Source of the DNA: Streptomyces torulosus
GTDB lineage: Bacteria; Actinomycetota; Actinomycetes; Streptomycetales; Streptomycetaceae
Assembly (NCBI RefSeq): GCF_001419765.1
Contig: NZ_LIRK01000183.1
Coordinates: 1-44,590 of the forward strand
Direction of reading: 5' to 3'
Length of the DNA stretch: 44,590 nucleotides
Position 1 is the stretch's first letter; each line of letters begins with the position of its first letter. The notes beneath the pieces were generated by a model that saw only the letters and a program-made list of their open reading frames with translations, was not told the DNA's origin and did no database searches. Positions 25,203 to 34,400 of this stretch are shown here, piece by piece. Made by a program: the position numbers and the translations under genes.

Positions 25203-25415
25203 TCAGTCGCCGGTCCCCTCCGCGAGGGTGTGTGCGACGAGGGCGTTGGCGTGACCGTGACCCAGGTGGTGCTCGGTCTTCAACCAGTTCACGAGTTCCA
25301 TGTGCTTGGTCAGCGGCGAGGAGCGGATGAGGTCCTTCCACTCCGCGATCGGTCGGCCGTACTCCTTCTCGATGGAGGGGAAGTAGCTGGCAGGGCCCTT
25401 CACGGTGGCGGTCAT
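25203..25415 (-). CDS. DUF4287-domain small protein
   Basis: 70 residues from ATG 25415 (MTATVKGPASYFPSIEKEYG). The whole protein is one DUF4287 domain: PASYFPSIEKEYGRPIAEWK, HMELVNWLKTEHHLGHGHAN, ALVAHTLAEG. The function is unknown; the family is small, soluble and helical. A longer frame from 25490 is open but adds unrelated residues. It is convergent with the sulfite-oxidase-like gene, whose stop is 20 bp away. Confidence 0.88.
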   Translation of the reverse strand: MTATVKGPASYFPSIEKEYGRPIAEWKDLIRSSPLTKHMELVNWLKTEHHLGHGHANALVAHTLAEGTGD

Positions 25416-25587
25416 GTCGATGATCCTGTCTGTCCGTTGTCCTGTGCCGGTGTCGTCGCTGATATGACCGAGGGACGCTGGGTGAATCATCGGCCGATGC
25501 TTGTGCTCCGCGTCACATCGCGCGTCCCGTGCGGGGCGACGGCCGAACGGTCCTGCCGGCGCCGGGAGTTCGTGAGCAACGGCGGTC

Positions 25588-26205
25588 TCATCGCCAACGG
25601 CGGCGGTGCGGTGCCCGGACCACCACCCGGCCGTGGGTCTTCTGGCCGACCAGTTCCACGCGCAGGATCACCGGTGTGTCGGAACTCGTCGGAGCGGGCC
25701 GGTGCTTGACCTTGCTGTGCACCAGTTGCAGTCCGTCGGTGTCGACCACGACGCCCGGCCTCGTGATCAGCTTCAGGGTCTTCCCCATCATGTTCAGGTC
25801 GATGCGCAGGGTGTCGTGTGTGATCACCGCGTCGGTGAAGTCGAGCGTCACCGCGCAGAACGTCACCGCGAGGTGCAGCCTCCGCGGCACCACCCAGCGG
25901 CCCAGGCGTTCGACCGGGCCGCTGTGGACCTGCTCGATCCGCACCAGGTCCTTGGCCTCCGCTCCGGCCGCTCCAGCCGTAGCCGACGCGGGCAGGTCGG
26001 CGGTGAGCGGGGTCAGGTCGCCCAGGGTCCGCGCCGACAGGGCCGCTTCCAGGCGCTCGTCCAGCTCCTCGGCGGTCAGCAGGCCGTCGCCCGCGGCGAC
26101 GCGCAGCACGTCCACCACCCGGTCGCGGTCCGCGTGGGAGGCCCGCACCTCGGGCGACGACACGGCGCCGAGGCGCTTCCCGGTGGGTGAGATCTCTCCC
26201 GGCAT
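25588..26205 (-). CDS. DUF1707 SHOCT-like protein with LiaF-like C-terminal domain
   Basis: 205 residues from ATG 26205. Residues about 18-70 are DUF1707 (EVRASHADRDRVVDVLRVAA, GLLTAEELDERLEAALSART, LGDLTPLTADLP), a short helical domain frequent at the N-terminus of Streptomyces envelope-stress proteins. The second half (VTFCAVTLDFTDAVI, LRIDLNMMGKTLKLI, RPGVVVDTDG) has the beta-helical pattern of the cell-wall-active-antibiotic-response domain. No transmembrane helix lies between them, so it is probably soluble. A perfect 16-bp palindrome lies 67 bp upstream of the start. Confidence 0.85.
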   Translation of the reverse strand: MPGEISPTGKRLGAVSSPEVRASHADRDRVVDVLRVAAGDGLLTAEELDERLEAALSARTLGDLTPLTADLPASATAGAAGAEAKDLVRIEQVHSGPVERLGRWVVPRRLHLAVTFCAVTLDFTDAVITHDTLRIDLNMMGKTLKLITRPGVVVDTDGLQLVHSKVKHRPAPTSSDTPVILRVELVGQKTHGRVVVRAPHRRRWR

Positions 26206-26672
26206 GCTTCCGTCCCGCTCCTGTCGAATGCCTCGGCGCGACGCGGCCCGCGACGCGAGACAAGGCTAGCGCTATATCGCGATATAGATCCAGAGGTTGC
26301 CGGGTGTTCCGGCGGGTGGCGGGGCGCGGCGTCAGAGGCGCGTCCAGGAAACCCAGGCCGCTGTCAGGGGTCCGTCAAGGACGCCCGTACGGCCGTCAGG
26401 AACCCGTCAAGAGCGGCCGCTTCCCGCCCTGACGGCGTTCTCCTCTAGGTGTCCGACGTACTTCCGCACCTCATCCAGGAGTTCGCGATGGCCGATGCGG
26501 CCTTCGTCGTCACCACGGCAGGGCCAAGACCGACACCGTCGCCCGACGGCTCCTCGAGCTCATCGACCTGCTCATCTCCCTCGAAGCTCATCGCGTCGGT
26601 CGAGGAGGCGAAGGCGAAGGTCGTCAAGGGCAACTCCGTGCCCGGCTACACCGTCAAGCCGTCCCAGGTCGG
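26206..26672. other. 467-bp region without an intact gene
   Basis: Besides the palindrome at 26272, the plus strand around 26520-26670 shows the frame segments TVARRLLELIDLLISLEAH and VEEAKAKVVKGNSVPGYTVK in different frames. They look like decayed coding sequence but were not recognised. The stretch directly precedes the point where homology to KdpE begins, so it probably holds the junction that removed the 5' end of that gene. Confidence 0.35.
26272..26287. promoter_or_regulatory. Perfect 16-bp palindrome CTATATCGCGATATAG
   Basis: All eight base pairs match. It is AT-rich at both arms with a CGCG core and lies in the promoter region of the DUF1707 gene, 67-82 bp before its start. Short self-complementary sites like this are typical operators of dimeric repressors. 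The regulator is not encoded next to it. Confidence 0.6.
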
Positions 26673-27275
26673 GTCGACGCGGCCCCCGACGGGACCACGG
26701 CCCTCCGGCTGGCGGCCGCACACCGGCCCGACGTGGTCATGCTCGACCTCGGTCTGCCCGACATGGACGGCGTCGACGTCATCAAGGCCCTGCGCGGCAG
26801 GACCCCCGTCCCCATCCTCGTGCTGTCGGCGCGGACGGCCTCCGAGGACAAGGCCGCGGCGTTCGACGCGGGCGCCGACGACTACATCACCAAACCGTTC
26901 GCCATGGACGCGCTGATGACCCGGCTGCGCGCCGCCGCCCGCCGTACGGAGACCACCCCGGTACCACCCGGCGTGACGCGGGTCGAGACGGACGGCCTCA
27001 CCGTCGACCTGGTGGCCAGGAAGGCCGCCAGGGACGGCCACGACATCCGTCTCACCCCGACCGAATGGCATCTGCTGGAGATCCTGATCACCAGCCCCGG
27101 CCGCCTCGTCCCGCAGAAGGACCTGCTACGGGAGGTGTGGGGGCCGCCCCAGGGCGACCGGACCCCCTACCTGCGGGTGTACATGGCCCAGCCGCGCCGC
27201 AAACTGGAGGCGGACCCCTCCCGGCCCCGTCACCTCATCACCGAGCCGGGGACGGGCTACCGCTTCGAGACGTGA
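26673..27275 (+). pseudogene. KdpE-like response regulator lacking its N-terminus
   Basis: Homology to the intact KdpE at 29915 begins at VDAAPDGTTALRLAAAHRPD (26673) and continues to the stop: [20 protein letters not shown] with the phospho-acceptor Asp, DAGADDYITKPFAMD, and the winged helix LTPTEWHLLEILITSPGRLV and ITEPGTGYRFET. The first 27 or so residues, with the acidic pair IDDEP, are missing and upstream codons are unrelated, with no start. An internal ATG at 26733 could still yield a protein with an incomplete receiver and intact DNA-binding domain. It is 60 bp upstream of kdpD, where kdpC or kdpE would be expected. Confidence 0.75.
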
Positions 27276-27335
27276 GCCCCGCCCGCCCCACGGCCGGAAC
27301 CGCGCACGACAGCAGACGAGAGCAGAGACGAGACC

Positions 27336-29915
27336 ATGGCACGCGGGAAGCTCAGGATCTACCTCGGCGCGGCACCGGGCGTCGGCAAGACGTACGCGAT
27401 GCTGTCCGAGGCGCACCGCCGGACCGAACGCGGCACCGACTGCGTGGTGGCCTTCGTGGAGCACCACGGGCGGCCGCGCACCGAGGTCATGCTGCACGCT
27501 CTGGAGCAGGTCCCGCGCCGCGAGCTGGAGTACCGCGACACGGTCTTCACCGAGATGGACGTCGACGCTGTCCTCGCACGGCGCCCGCGGGTGGCGCTGG
27601 TCGACGAACTCGCCCACACCAATGTGCCCGGCTCCCGCAACACCAAGCGCTGGCAGGACGTGGAGGAACTGCTGGCGGCCGGGATCGACGTCATCTCCAC
27701 GGTGAACATCCAGCACCTGGAGTCACTGGGCGACGTGGTGGAGTCGATCACGGGAGTGCGGCAGCGGGAGACCGTGCCGGACGAGACGGTGCGCCGCGCC
27801 GACGAGATCGAACTGGTCGACATGTCCCCGCAGGCGCTGCGGCGGCGCATGGCGCACGGCAACGTCTACAAGCCGGACAAGGTCGACGCGGCGCTGTCCA
27901 ACTACTTCCGCCCCGGCAACCTCACCGCCCTGCGCGAGCTGGCGCTGCTGTGGGTGGCCGACCGGGTCGACGAGTACCTGACGGAGTACCGCAGCGAGCA
28001 CCGGGTGTCGACGATATGGGGCTCGCGGGAGCGCATCGTCGTCGGCCTGACCGGCGGTCCCGAGGGGCGCACCCTCCTGCGGCGGGCGGCCCGGCTGGCG
28101 GAGAAGGGCGCGGGCGGCGAGGTCCTGGCCGTCTACATCGCCCGCAGCGACGGGCTGACCTCCGCCTCACCCAAGGAGCTGGCCGTCCAGCGCACCCTGG
28201 TGGAGGACCTCGGCGGCACCTTCCACCACGTCGTGGGCGAGGACATCCCGGCGGCGCTGCTGGACTTCGCGCGCGGGGTGAACGCCACCCAGATCGTGCT
28301 GGGCGTCTCACGCCGCAAGAGCTGGCAGTACGTGTTCGGGCCCGGCGTCGGCGCGACGGTGGCCCGCGACTCGGGCCCCGACCTGGACGTCCATCTGATC
28401 ACGCACGACGAGGCGGGCAAGGGGCGCGGACTGCCGGTGGCGCGCGGCACCCGGCTCGGCCGGGCACGGATCGTCGCGGGCTGGCTCGTCGGCGTCCTGG
28501 GGCCCGCCCTGCTCACCCTGTTGCTCCAGCTCGGGCCCGACGCCGGTCTCGCCAACGACATGCTGCTGTTCCTGGCGCTGACGGTGGCGGCGGCCCTCCT
28601 CGGCGGTCTCCACCCGGCGCTCGCCTCGGCCGTGGTGGGCTGCGTGCTGCTGAACTGGTTCTTCACCCCACCCTTCCACACGCTCACGATCGCCGACCCC
28701 GAGAACATCCTCGCCATCGTGATCTTCGTCGGGGTGGCGGTGGCGGTGGCGTCGGTCGTGGACCTGGCGGCCCGGCGCACCCACCAGGCGGCCCGGCTGC
28801 GCGCGGAGTCGGAGATCCTCTCCTTCCTGGCCGGCAGTGTGCTGCGCGGCGAGACCAGTCTGGAGGCGCTGCTGGAACGCGTCCGGGAGACCTTCGCCAT
28901 GGAGTCGGCGGCGCTGCTGGAGCGGACCAGCGACGTCGACCCCTGGATACGCGCCGGCAGCGTGGGCCCGCGTCCCGCCGGGAGCCCCGAGGACGCGGAC
29001 GTCGACATGCCCGTCGGCGACCATATGGCGCTCGCGCTGTCCGGGCGGGTGCTGCCCGCCTCCGACCGCCGGGTGCTGGCCGCCTTCGCCGCCCAGGCCG
29101 CCGTGGTCCTGGACCGTCAGCGGCTGCGGCAGGAGGCGGACCGGGCCAAGGAACTCGCCGAGGGCAACCGCATCCGCACCGCGCTGCTGGCCGCCGTCAG
29201 CCACGACCTGCGCACCCCGCTCGCCGGGATCAAGGTGTCGGTGTCGTCGCTGCGCTCGGACGACGTGGAGTGGTCCGAGGAGGACAGGGCCGAGCTGCTG
29301 GCGGCGATCGAGGACGGCGCCGACCGCCTCGACCACCTCGTGGGCAATCTGCTGGACATGTCGCGCCTGCAGACCGGCACCGTCACCCCGCTCATGACGG
29401 AGACCGACCTGGACGAGGTCGTCCCCATGGCGATGGGCGGCATACCGGATCCCGGGTCGGCGGTCGTCCTGGACGTGCCGGAGAGCCTGCCCATGGTCGT
29501 CACGGACAAGGGGCTCCTGGAGCGGGTCGTCGCCAACGTCGTCGAGAACGCCGTCAAGTACAGCCCCCGGGGCGAGCCGGTCGTGGTCGCGGCCAGCGCC
29601 CTGGCCGACCGGGTGGAGGTCCGGGTCGTGGACCGCGGTCCCGGCGTCCCCGACGAGGCGAAGGACCGTATCTTCGAGCCCTTCCAGCGCCACGGCGACG
29701 CCCCGCGCGGCGCGGGGGTCGGCCTGGGCCTCGCGGTCGCCCGCGGCTTCGCCGAGGCCATGGGCGGCACCCTCACCGCGGAGGACACCCCCGGCGGCGG
29801 CCTCACAATGGTCCTGACCCTCCGCGCCGCGGGAACGGGCACCGGACCCCGGCAGCCCGTACCGGCGGCGACCGCTGGGCCGCACCACCTGGTACCCACC
29901 GAGAGGCAGACCTGA
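27336..29915 (+). CDS. kdpD: Osmosensitive K+ channel histidine kinase KdpD
   Basis: 859 residues from ATG 27336. Residues 1-205 are the KdpD sensor domain with Walker A GAAPGVGKT (11-19), Walker B VALVDELAHTN and STVNIQHLESL. A Usp-like domain follows (about 225-345), then four closely spaced helices of DUF4118 (LVGVLGPALLTLLLQ to ..AVAVASVVDLAA), a GAF-like linker, HisKA with His623 (AAVSHDLRTPLAG) and an HATPase with NVVENAVKYSP and GVGLGLAVARGFAEAMGG. It senses K+ limitation or turgor and phosphorylates KdpE, whose start overlaps its stop (TGATG). The transporter genes kdpFABC are not in the window. Confidence 0.95.
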   Translation: MARGKLRIYLGAAPGVGKTYAMLSEAHRRTERGTDCVVAFVEHHGRPRTEVMLHALEQVPRRELEYRDTVFTEMDVDAVLARRPRVALVDELAHTNVPGSRNTKRWQDVEELLAAGIDVISTVNIQHLESLGDVVESITGVRQRETVPDETVRRADEIELVDMSPQALRRRMAHGNVYKPDKVDAALSNYFRPGNLTALRELALLWVADRVDEYLTEYRSEHRVSTIWGSRERIVVGLTGGPEGRTLLRRAARLAEKGAGGEVLAVYIARSDGLTSASPKELAVQRTLVEDLGGTFHHVVGEDIPAALLDFARGVNATQIVLGVSRRKSWQYVFGPGVGATVARDSGPDLDVHLITHDEAGKGRGLPVARGTRLGRARIVAGWLVGVLGPALLTLLLQLGPDAGLANDMLLFLALTVAAALLGGLHPALASAVVGCVLLNWFFTPPFHTLTIADPENILAIVIFVGVAVAVASVVDLAARRTHQAARLRAESEILSFLAGSVLRGETSLEALLERVRETFAMESAALLERTSDVDPWIRAGSVGPRPAGSPEDADVDMPVGDHMALALSGRVLPASDRRVLAAFAAQAAVVLDRQRLRQEADRAKELAEGNRIRTALLAAVSHDLRTPLAGIKVSVSSLRSDDVEWSEEDRAELLAAIEDGADRLDHLVGNLLDMSRLQTGTVTPLMTETDLDEVVPMAMGGIPDPGSAVVLDVPESLPMVVTDKGLLERVVANVVENAVKYSPRGEPVVVAASALADRVEVRVVDRGPGVPDEAKDRIFEPFQRHGDAPRGAGVGLGLAVARGFAEAMGGTLTAEDTPGGGLTMVLTLRAAGTGTGPRQPVPAATAGPHHLVPTERQT

Positions 29916-30592
29916 TGACCCGGGTGCTCGTGATCGACGACGAGCCACAGATCGTGCGCGCGCTCGTGATCAACCTCAAGGCGCGCAAGTACGACGTCGA
30001 CGCGGCGTCCGACGGAGCCACCGCCCTTCAGCTCGTCGCCTCCCGCCACCCCGACGTGGTCGTCCTCGACCTGGGGCTGCCCGACATGGACGGCGTCGAT
30101 GTCATCAAGGGCCTGCGCGGCTGGACCCGGGTGCCGATCATCGTGCTGTCCGCCCGCCACACCTCGGACGAGAAGGTCGAGGCGCTCGACGCGGGCGCCG
30201 ACGACTACGTCACCAAGCCCTTCGGCATGGACGAACTCCTCGCCCGGCTGCGGGTGGCCGTCCGCCGCGCGGAACCCACCGCCGGCGAGGACGTCCTGGT
30301 GGAGACCGCCGGGTTCACCGTGGACCTGGCCGCCAAGAAGGTCAACCGGGGCGGTGAGGACGTACGCCTCACCCCGACCGAGTGGCAACTGCTGGAGGTG
30401 CTGGTGCGCAACACCGGCCGCCTGGTCAGCCAGAAGCAGCTGCTGCAGGAGGTCTGGGGCCCGTCGTACGGCAAGGAGACGAACTACCTCCGGGTCTACA
30501 TGGCACAACTGCGCCGGAAACTGGAGGCGGACCCGTCGCACCCGAAGCACTTCATCACGGAGCCGGGGATGGGATACCGCTTCGAGCGTTGA
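29915..30592 (+). CDS. kdpE: KdpE response regulator
   Basis: 225 residues from ATG 29915, overlapping the kdpD stop by one base. The receiver has IDDEP at 7-11, phospho-acceptor Asp52 ([13 protein letters not shown]), Ser in VLSARH and the Lys of [10 protein letters not shown]. The OmpR-type winged helix is [40 protein letters not shown] and [12 protein letters not shown]. It would activate kdpFABC under low K+. A second, 5'-truncated paralogue lies upstream of kdpD. Confidence 0.95.
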   Translation: MTRVLVIDDEPQIVRALVINLKARKYDVDAASDGATALQLVASRHPDVVVLDLGLPDMDGVDVIKGLRGWTRVPIIVLSARHTSDEKVEALDAGADDYVTKPFGMDELLARLRVAVRRAEPTAGEDVLVETAGFTVDLAAKKVNRGGEDVRLTPTEWQLLEVLVRNTGRLVSQKQLLQEVWGPSYGKETNYLRVYMAQLRRKLEADPSHPKHFITEPGMGYRFER

Positions 30593-30665
30593 CGGCGCCG
30601 TGGCAGGGCGAGGCCTGGAGGACTGCCGGGAGGGACGGTACGACCCCGCCGATAGTGTCGCGCCC

Positions 30666-31001
30666 ATGACCGTCGCCCGCTCCGCCGCCCTGTTCCTCGT
30701 CGCCGCCCTCCTGGAGATCGGCGGGGCCTGGCTGGTCTGGCAGGGCGTCCGCGAGCACAAGGGATGGGCCTGGATCGGCGCCGGAGTTGTCGCCCTCGGC
30801 CTGTACGGCGTCGTCGCGACCTTCCAGAGCGACGAGAACTTCGGCCGGATCCTCGCCGCCTACGGGGGCGTCTTCGTGGCCGGCTCCCTCGCCTGGGGCA
30901 TGGTCGCCGACGGCTACCGCCCCGACCGGTGGGACGTCGTGGGCGCGCTGATCTGCCTGGCCGGCATGGCCGTCATCATGTACGCCCCACGCGGCCACTG
31001 A
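30666..31001 (+). CDS. YnfA-family (UPF0060) membrane protein
   Basis: 111 residues from ATG 30666, the usual family length. Four helices: [60 protein letters not shown] and [20 protein letters not shown]. The family belongs to the small-multidrug-resistance-like fold; a few members are reported to export dyes or biocides, but a general role is not established. It stands alone after kdpE and convergent with corA, 16 bp between stops. Confidence 0.92.
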   Translation: MTVARSAALFLVAALLEIGGAWLVWQGVREHKGWAWIGAGVVALGLYGVVATFQSDENFGRILAAYGGVFVAGSLAWGMVADGYRPDRWDVVGALICLAGMAVIMYAPRGH

Positions 31002-31017
31002 CCCTCCCCGGCGCGGC

Positions 31018-32187
31018 TCACAGCCAGTCCCGGTGCTTGAACACGATGTACAGGCTGACGCAGACCAGGGCCATCAGCACGATCGCGAAGGGGTAGCCGA
31101 GGACCCAGTGCAGCTCCGGCATGTGGTCGAAGTTCATGCCGTAGACGGTGCCGATGAGGGTGGGCGCGAACAGGATGGCCGCCCAGCTGGAGATCTTCTT
31201 GATCTCGTTGTTCTGCGCGTGGCCCGCCTCGGCCAGGGCCTTCATCTCCTCGTTCTGCGCCTGGGTGACGAGGGTGGCGTTGACGGTGAGGATGTCGCCG
31301 AGCGCCTGCCGGAAGCCGTCGACGCGTTCGGCGACGGTGGTGGCGTGGTCGGCGACGTCCCGCAGATAGCGCTGCAGCTCCTCGTTCGTGCCGTACTTCG
31401 CGAAGCCGGCCTCCAGGCTGCGCATGATGGTCAGCAGCGGACGGGTGGCCCGCTGGAAGTCGACGACCTCACGGGACAGCTCGTAGATACGGCGGGACAC
31501 CTTCGGGTCGCCGCCGAACACCTCGGTCTCGATCTCGTCGATGTCGTTCTGCAGACCCGCCACCACCGGCGCGTACTCGTCGACGACGGCGTCCAGGATC
31601 GCGTAGAGCACCGCCTCCGGGCCCATCGCCAGCAGGTCCTGGTCGGTCTCCAGCCGTTTACGGACGGCACCCAGGTCGGGAGCCTGGCTGTGGCGGACGG
31701 TGAGGACGAACTCCGGGCCGACGAAGATGTGGATCTCACCGAAGTCCACCTCCTCCGTCTCGTCCAGATAGCGGGCCGAGCGCAGGACGACGAACAGCGT
31801 GGCCCCGTAGCGCTCCAGCTTCGGCCGCTGGTGGGCGACGATCGCGTCCTCCACGGCCAGCTCGTGCAGCCCGAACTGATCGGCGGCCTGCCACAGCTGC
31901 TCCGGGGTCGGCCGGTACAGCCCTATCCAGGCCATCGTCCCGGGCGCGCCGGGCAGCTGCTCGTAGATCTCCGCCAGGGACGCGGGGGTGTCGACGCGTC
32001 GCCCCTCGCGGTAGACCGCCGCGTCCACCAGACTGCGCTCCAGCGGCACCCGCGGCACGTCGTCCGGCTCCGTCCACGCGTCCAGCGCGTGCTCCGGGGC
32101 CGGCTCCGTACCGCCGCGGCCGGCATGGCCCGCCGAGCGCAGGGGCCACTTCCCGGCGCGGGCCGCGCGTACGCGCCATTCGGACAT
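31018..32187 (-). CDS. corA: CorA-family magnesium/cobalt transporter
   Basis: 389 residues from ATG 32187 with a strong ribosome-binding site (GGAGGTGG). The cytoplasmic domain runs to about residue 320 (..AWIGLYRPTPEQLWQAADQF.., EVDFGEIHIFVGPEFVLTVRH, long helix ..QAQNEEMKALAEAGHAQ). Two C-terminal helices follow, the first ending in the selectivity motif YGMNFDHMPEL, where Gly-Met-Asn is the CorA signature. The final residues HRDWL are basic as usual. It functions as a homopentameric Mg2+ channel. A hairpin lies about 120 bp upstream (32309-32327), but no magnesium-sensing leader was recognised. Confidence 0.93.
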   Translation of the reverse strand: MSEWRVRAARAGKWPLRSAGHAGRGGTEPAPEHALDAWTEPDDVPRVPLERSLVDAAVYREGRRVDTPASLAEIYEQLPGAPGTMAWIGLYRPTPEQLWQAADQFGLHELAVEDAIVAHQRPKLERYGATLFVVLRSARYLDETEEVDFGEIHIFVGPEFVLTVRHSQAPDLGAVRKRLETDQDLLAMGPEAVLYAILDAVVDEYAPVVAGLQNDIDEIETEVFGGDPKVSRRIYELSREVVDFQRATRPLLTIMRSLEAGFAKYGTNEELQRYLRDVADHATTVAERVDGFRQALGDILTVNATLVTQAQNEEMKALAEAGHAQNNEIKKISSWAAILFAPTLIGTVYGMNFDHMPELHWVLGYPFAIVLMALVCVSLYIVFKHRDWL

Positions 32188-32308
32188 GACGCCACCTCCG
32201 GAAGGAGTACCCGAATCTGCTGCGCGGGAGGTGCCGAGCGGGTGCACCTCGCCCGCCGGGGCCGGTGAGGCCAAGGGGACGGCGACAACGAGACTAGGTG
32301 CTGTGGTG

Positions 32309-32327
32309 CCGCCGCGCGACGCGGCGG
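32309..32327. terminator. Compact 8-bp hairpin between corA and the SMI1/KNR4 gene
   Basis: CCGCCGCG (32309-32316) and CGCGGCGG (32320-32327) pair perfectly around a 3-nt loop. It lies between two leftward genes and could terminate transcription from the SMI1/KNR4 gene or structure the corA leader. Just to its right a plus-strand frame (32341-32493) encodes QYRECLRTADDELGARDRAQ and ends at 32493; it has no start and may be a gene fragment. Confidence 0.45.
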
Positions 32328-32468
32328 TCTGCCGCGATCGCAGTATCGCGAGTGTCTGCGGACGGCCGACGACGAGCTCGGGGCCCGCGATCGCGCCCAA
32401 CTCGTCGTCATGGCCTACGAGAGCGGTCTGGTGCGCGCCGCGGAGACACGCACCGTGGGGGTGCCCTC

Positions 32469-34400
32469 TCAACCCACGCGGATGACCGTGTAGATCTCTC
32501 CGTCCAGGGGCGGACGCCTCCAGGAGCGCGTGGTGAAGGTGTGCAGCCGCCCCCTGACGAGGGCGTGCCGGGGCAGGGACACCCCGAACTCCTCCGCCAC
32601 CGCCTCCAGCACGGCCCGTTCCGCCTCCGCGTCGTCCGCCCTGTCGCCGAAGAACCTGCTCGGGTCCAGCGCCCGGGGTATCTCCCCGCTGCGCCACACC
32701 TCTCCCTCGGCGTACGTGAACGCGTACTGCTCGGCGCCGTCCCGCGCGACCGAGAGATGGAAGGACGGCTGGTGATGTGTCCGCAGAGCGCTCCACACCA
32801 CGACCGCGCGGGTGCCGTCGACGGAGGCGGCCCCGGCCGGGGAGATGAACCGCCCCCGGTCGAACGGGGCTGGCTCGCCGTCGAAGGCGAAACTCCAACC
32901 GTTGCCGGTCCGGCCCACCGACATGAGCGCCCTGTCCTCGAAGGGCGGGAACTCCCTGCGGTCGTCCAGCGCTCCGCGGCGCGCCTCCCAGCGGGTCTGC
33001 TCGGCACCCAGCGTGGCGCCGTCACCGTCGGCGAGACGTGCGGGCAGCTCCTGTGGCTCGACCCCTTCCACCAGCACGAACCGGTAGGACACGCGGTTGT
33101 TGCCCGGGTCAGGCTCCGCGAGCCACGCCAGACCGCCCGGGTCGAGCGCCGCCGCCGGTAGCGGGACCGCACCGGACTGCCCGCCCGCTGTCGGTACCGG
33201 TACCGCACCGACCTGTCCGCCCCGGGGAGTGGACAGCAGCTCCCGGCCCCGCTCCTGGGTCAGCAGCGGCCCGAGCAGCGGGTCGGCCAGCCAGCCCAGC
33301 GGAGCCAGGTGGTCCGGTCCCAGCGGCTCCCACAGCGGGAGCGCGTCGATCAGCGTCCGCCACGCCCCGTCGGACTCACCCCACCGCGCCAGCTCCCGCG
33401 CCCGCTCGACCGCCTCCCCGAACGGTCCGCCCGCCGTGTACCGGTACGCGCCGCTCCTTACCTCGTCCAGCGTCGCGTACGCGAGGGACACCAGGTCCTG
33501 GTCGGCACCCCGCAGGGAGAACCTCAGCGTGGAGTCGTCCCGGTAGGAGTGCGCCGCTTGCTCCGCGACCAGCGGCGGCAGCAGGTCGGGCGCGTACCGC
33601 GGGTCCGTCACCACGTCCTCGAAGTGGACCATGTAGGTCTCCCCGAGCAGGCGCCGTATCTGGTCGCCCAGGCCGGCGGCGCGTGGTCTGCCGTACTCCT
33701 TGGCCTCGTCCAGCACCGTCACGGCCCGTTCCCAGTCGCCGCGCAGCGCCGTCGACCGGGCCTCGTCCATCCGGGCGTCCAGCCCGCGCGTCGTGTCGTT
33801 GACGAACTCCGGGGCGCCGTCGCCGCCGCGCGCCCGCAGCCGGTGGAACTCGCGGTGCATCTCCCGCATGAACGCGCCGAAGTCCGCGAACCGCTCGGGT
33901 GGCGCGGCCCGCCAGCTCGCCCACGTGTACACCGCCCATTCCCCGCTCTCGTCGACGTCCCCGGGGTCCAGGAGGACGTGGGTGGCGTCGGACTCGACGT
34001 CGATCTGCAGCCCGCGCCGCCACACGTCCGCCTCGCACCGCTCCTCGGGCCCGGCATCCTCGTCCAGGTGCTCCTCGAAGAACTCCGCGAGTCCCGACTC
34101 GTTGTCGTGCCAGCGGGCGTGCCCGGTGCCCGCCAGCCGCCACACGAACCCGCCCGCGTGCCGCCAGCCGTCGCTGATCCGCAGGAACGCCCGGTACGAC
34201 GGGGGCATCCGTCGCCCGAGGCGCTCCTCCATGGCCGTGATCCGCTCCTCGGACGCGGGCGGGAACCCCAGCCACCGCGTGTCCCGGGCGGTCTCTTCCT
34301 CGTCCCGTAACTCGTCGTCCGGCACGGAGTCCGCCCACTCCCCGCTCCACGCCCGCAGAAAGGACTGCCAGTCGAATGCCGTGCTGTCCATGTCGGTCAT
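32469..34400 (-). CDS. SMI1/KNR4 (SUKH)-family protein, long form
   Basis: 643 residues from ATG 34400 (MTDMDSTAFDWQSFLRAW); an ATG at 34391 is equally possible. Residues about 45-190 are the SUKH domain: TRWLGFPPASEERITAMEER, LGRRMPPSYRAFLRISDGWR, then WRLAGTGHARW and DDFGAFMREM-like ADFGAFMREMHREFHRL. The remaining 450 residues include a helical repeat-like part (LDEAKEYGRPRAAGLGDQIR) and a C-terminal alpha/beta part (YRFVLVEGVEPQELPARLAD). SUKH proteins often serve as immunity proteins against nuclease toxins; no toxin or secretion gene is adjacent, so this one may be a housekeeping or orphan member. Confidence 0.85.
   Translation of the reverse strand: MTDMDSTAFDWQSFLRAWSGEWADSVPDDELRDEEETARDTRWLGFPPASEERITAMEERLGRRMPPSYRAFLRISDGWRHAGGFVWRLAGTGHARWHDNESGLAEFFEEHLDEDAGPEERCEADVWRRGLQIDVESDATHVLLDPGDVDESGEWAVYTWASWRAAPPERFADFGAFMREMHREFHRLRARGGDGAPEFVNDTTRGLDARMDEARSTALRGDWERAVTVLDEAKEYGRPRAAGLGDQIRRLLGETYMVHFEDVVTDPRYAPDLLPPLVAEQAAHSYRDDSTLRFSLRGADQDLVSLAYATLDEVRSGAYRYTAGGPFGEAVERARELARWGESDGAWRTLIDALPLWEPLGPDHLAPLGWLADPLLGPLLTQERGRELLSTPRGGQVGAVPVPTAGGQSGAVPLPAAALDPGGLAWLAEPDPGNNRVSYRFVLVEGVEPQELPARLADGDGATLGAEQTRWEARRGALDDRREFPPFEDRALMSVGRTGNGWSFAFDGEPAPFDRGRFISPAGAASVDGTRAVVVWSALRTHHQPSFHLSVARDGAEQYAFTYAEGEVWRSGEIPRALDPSRFFGDRADDAEAERAVLEAVAEEFGVSLPRHALVRGRLHTFTTRSWRRPPLDGEIYTVIRVG

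Noticed and set aside
26297..27335. Very long plus-strand open frame leading into and across kdpD.
   Set aside because: Upstream of 29915 it translates to Arg/Pro/Gly-rich out-of-frame sequence over kdpD; only its last 226 codons are a gene (kdpE).
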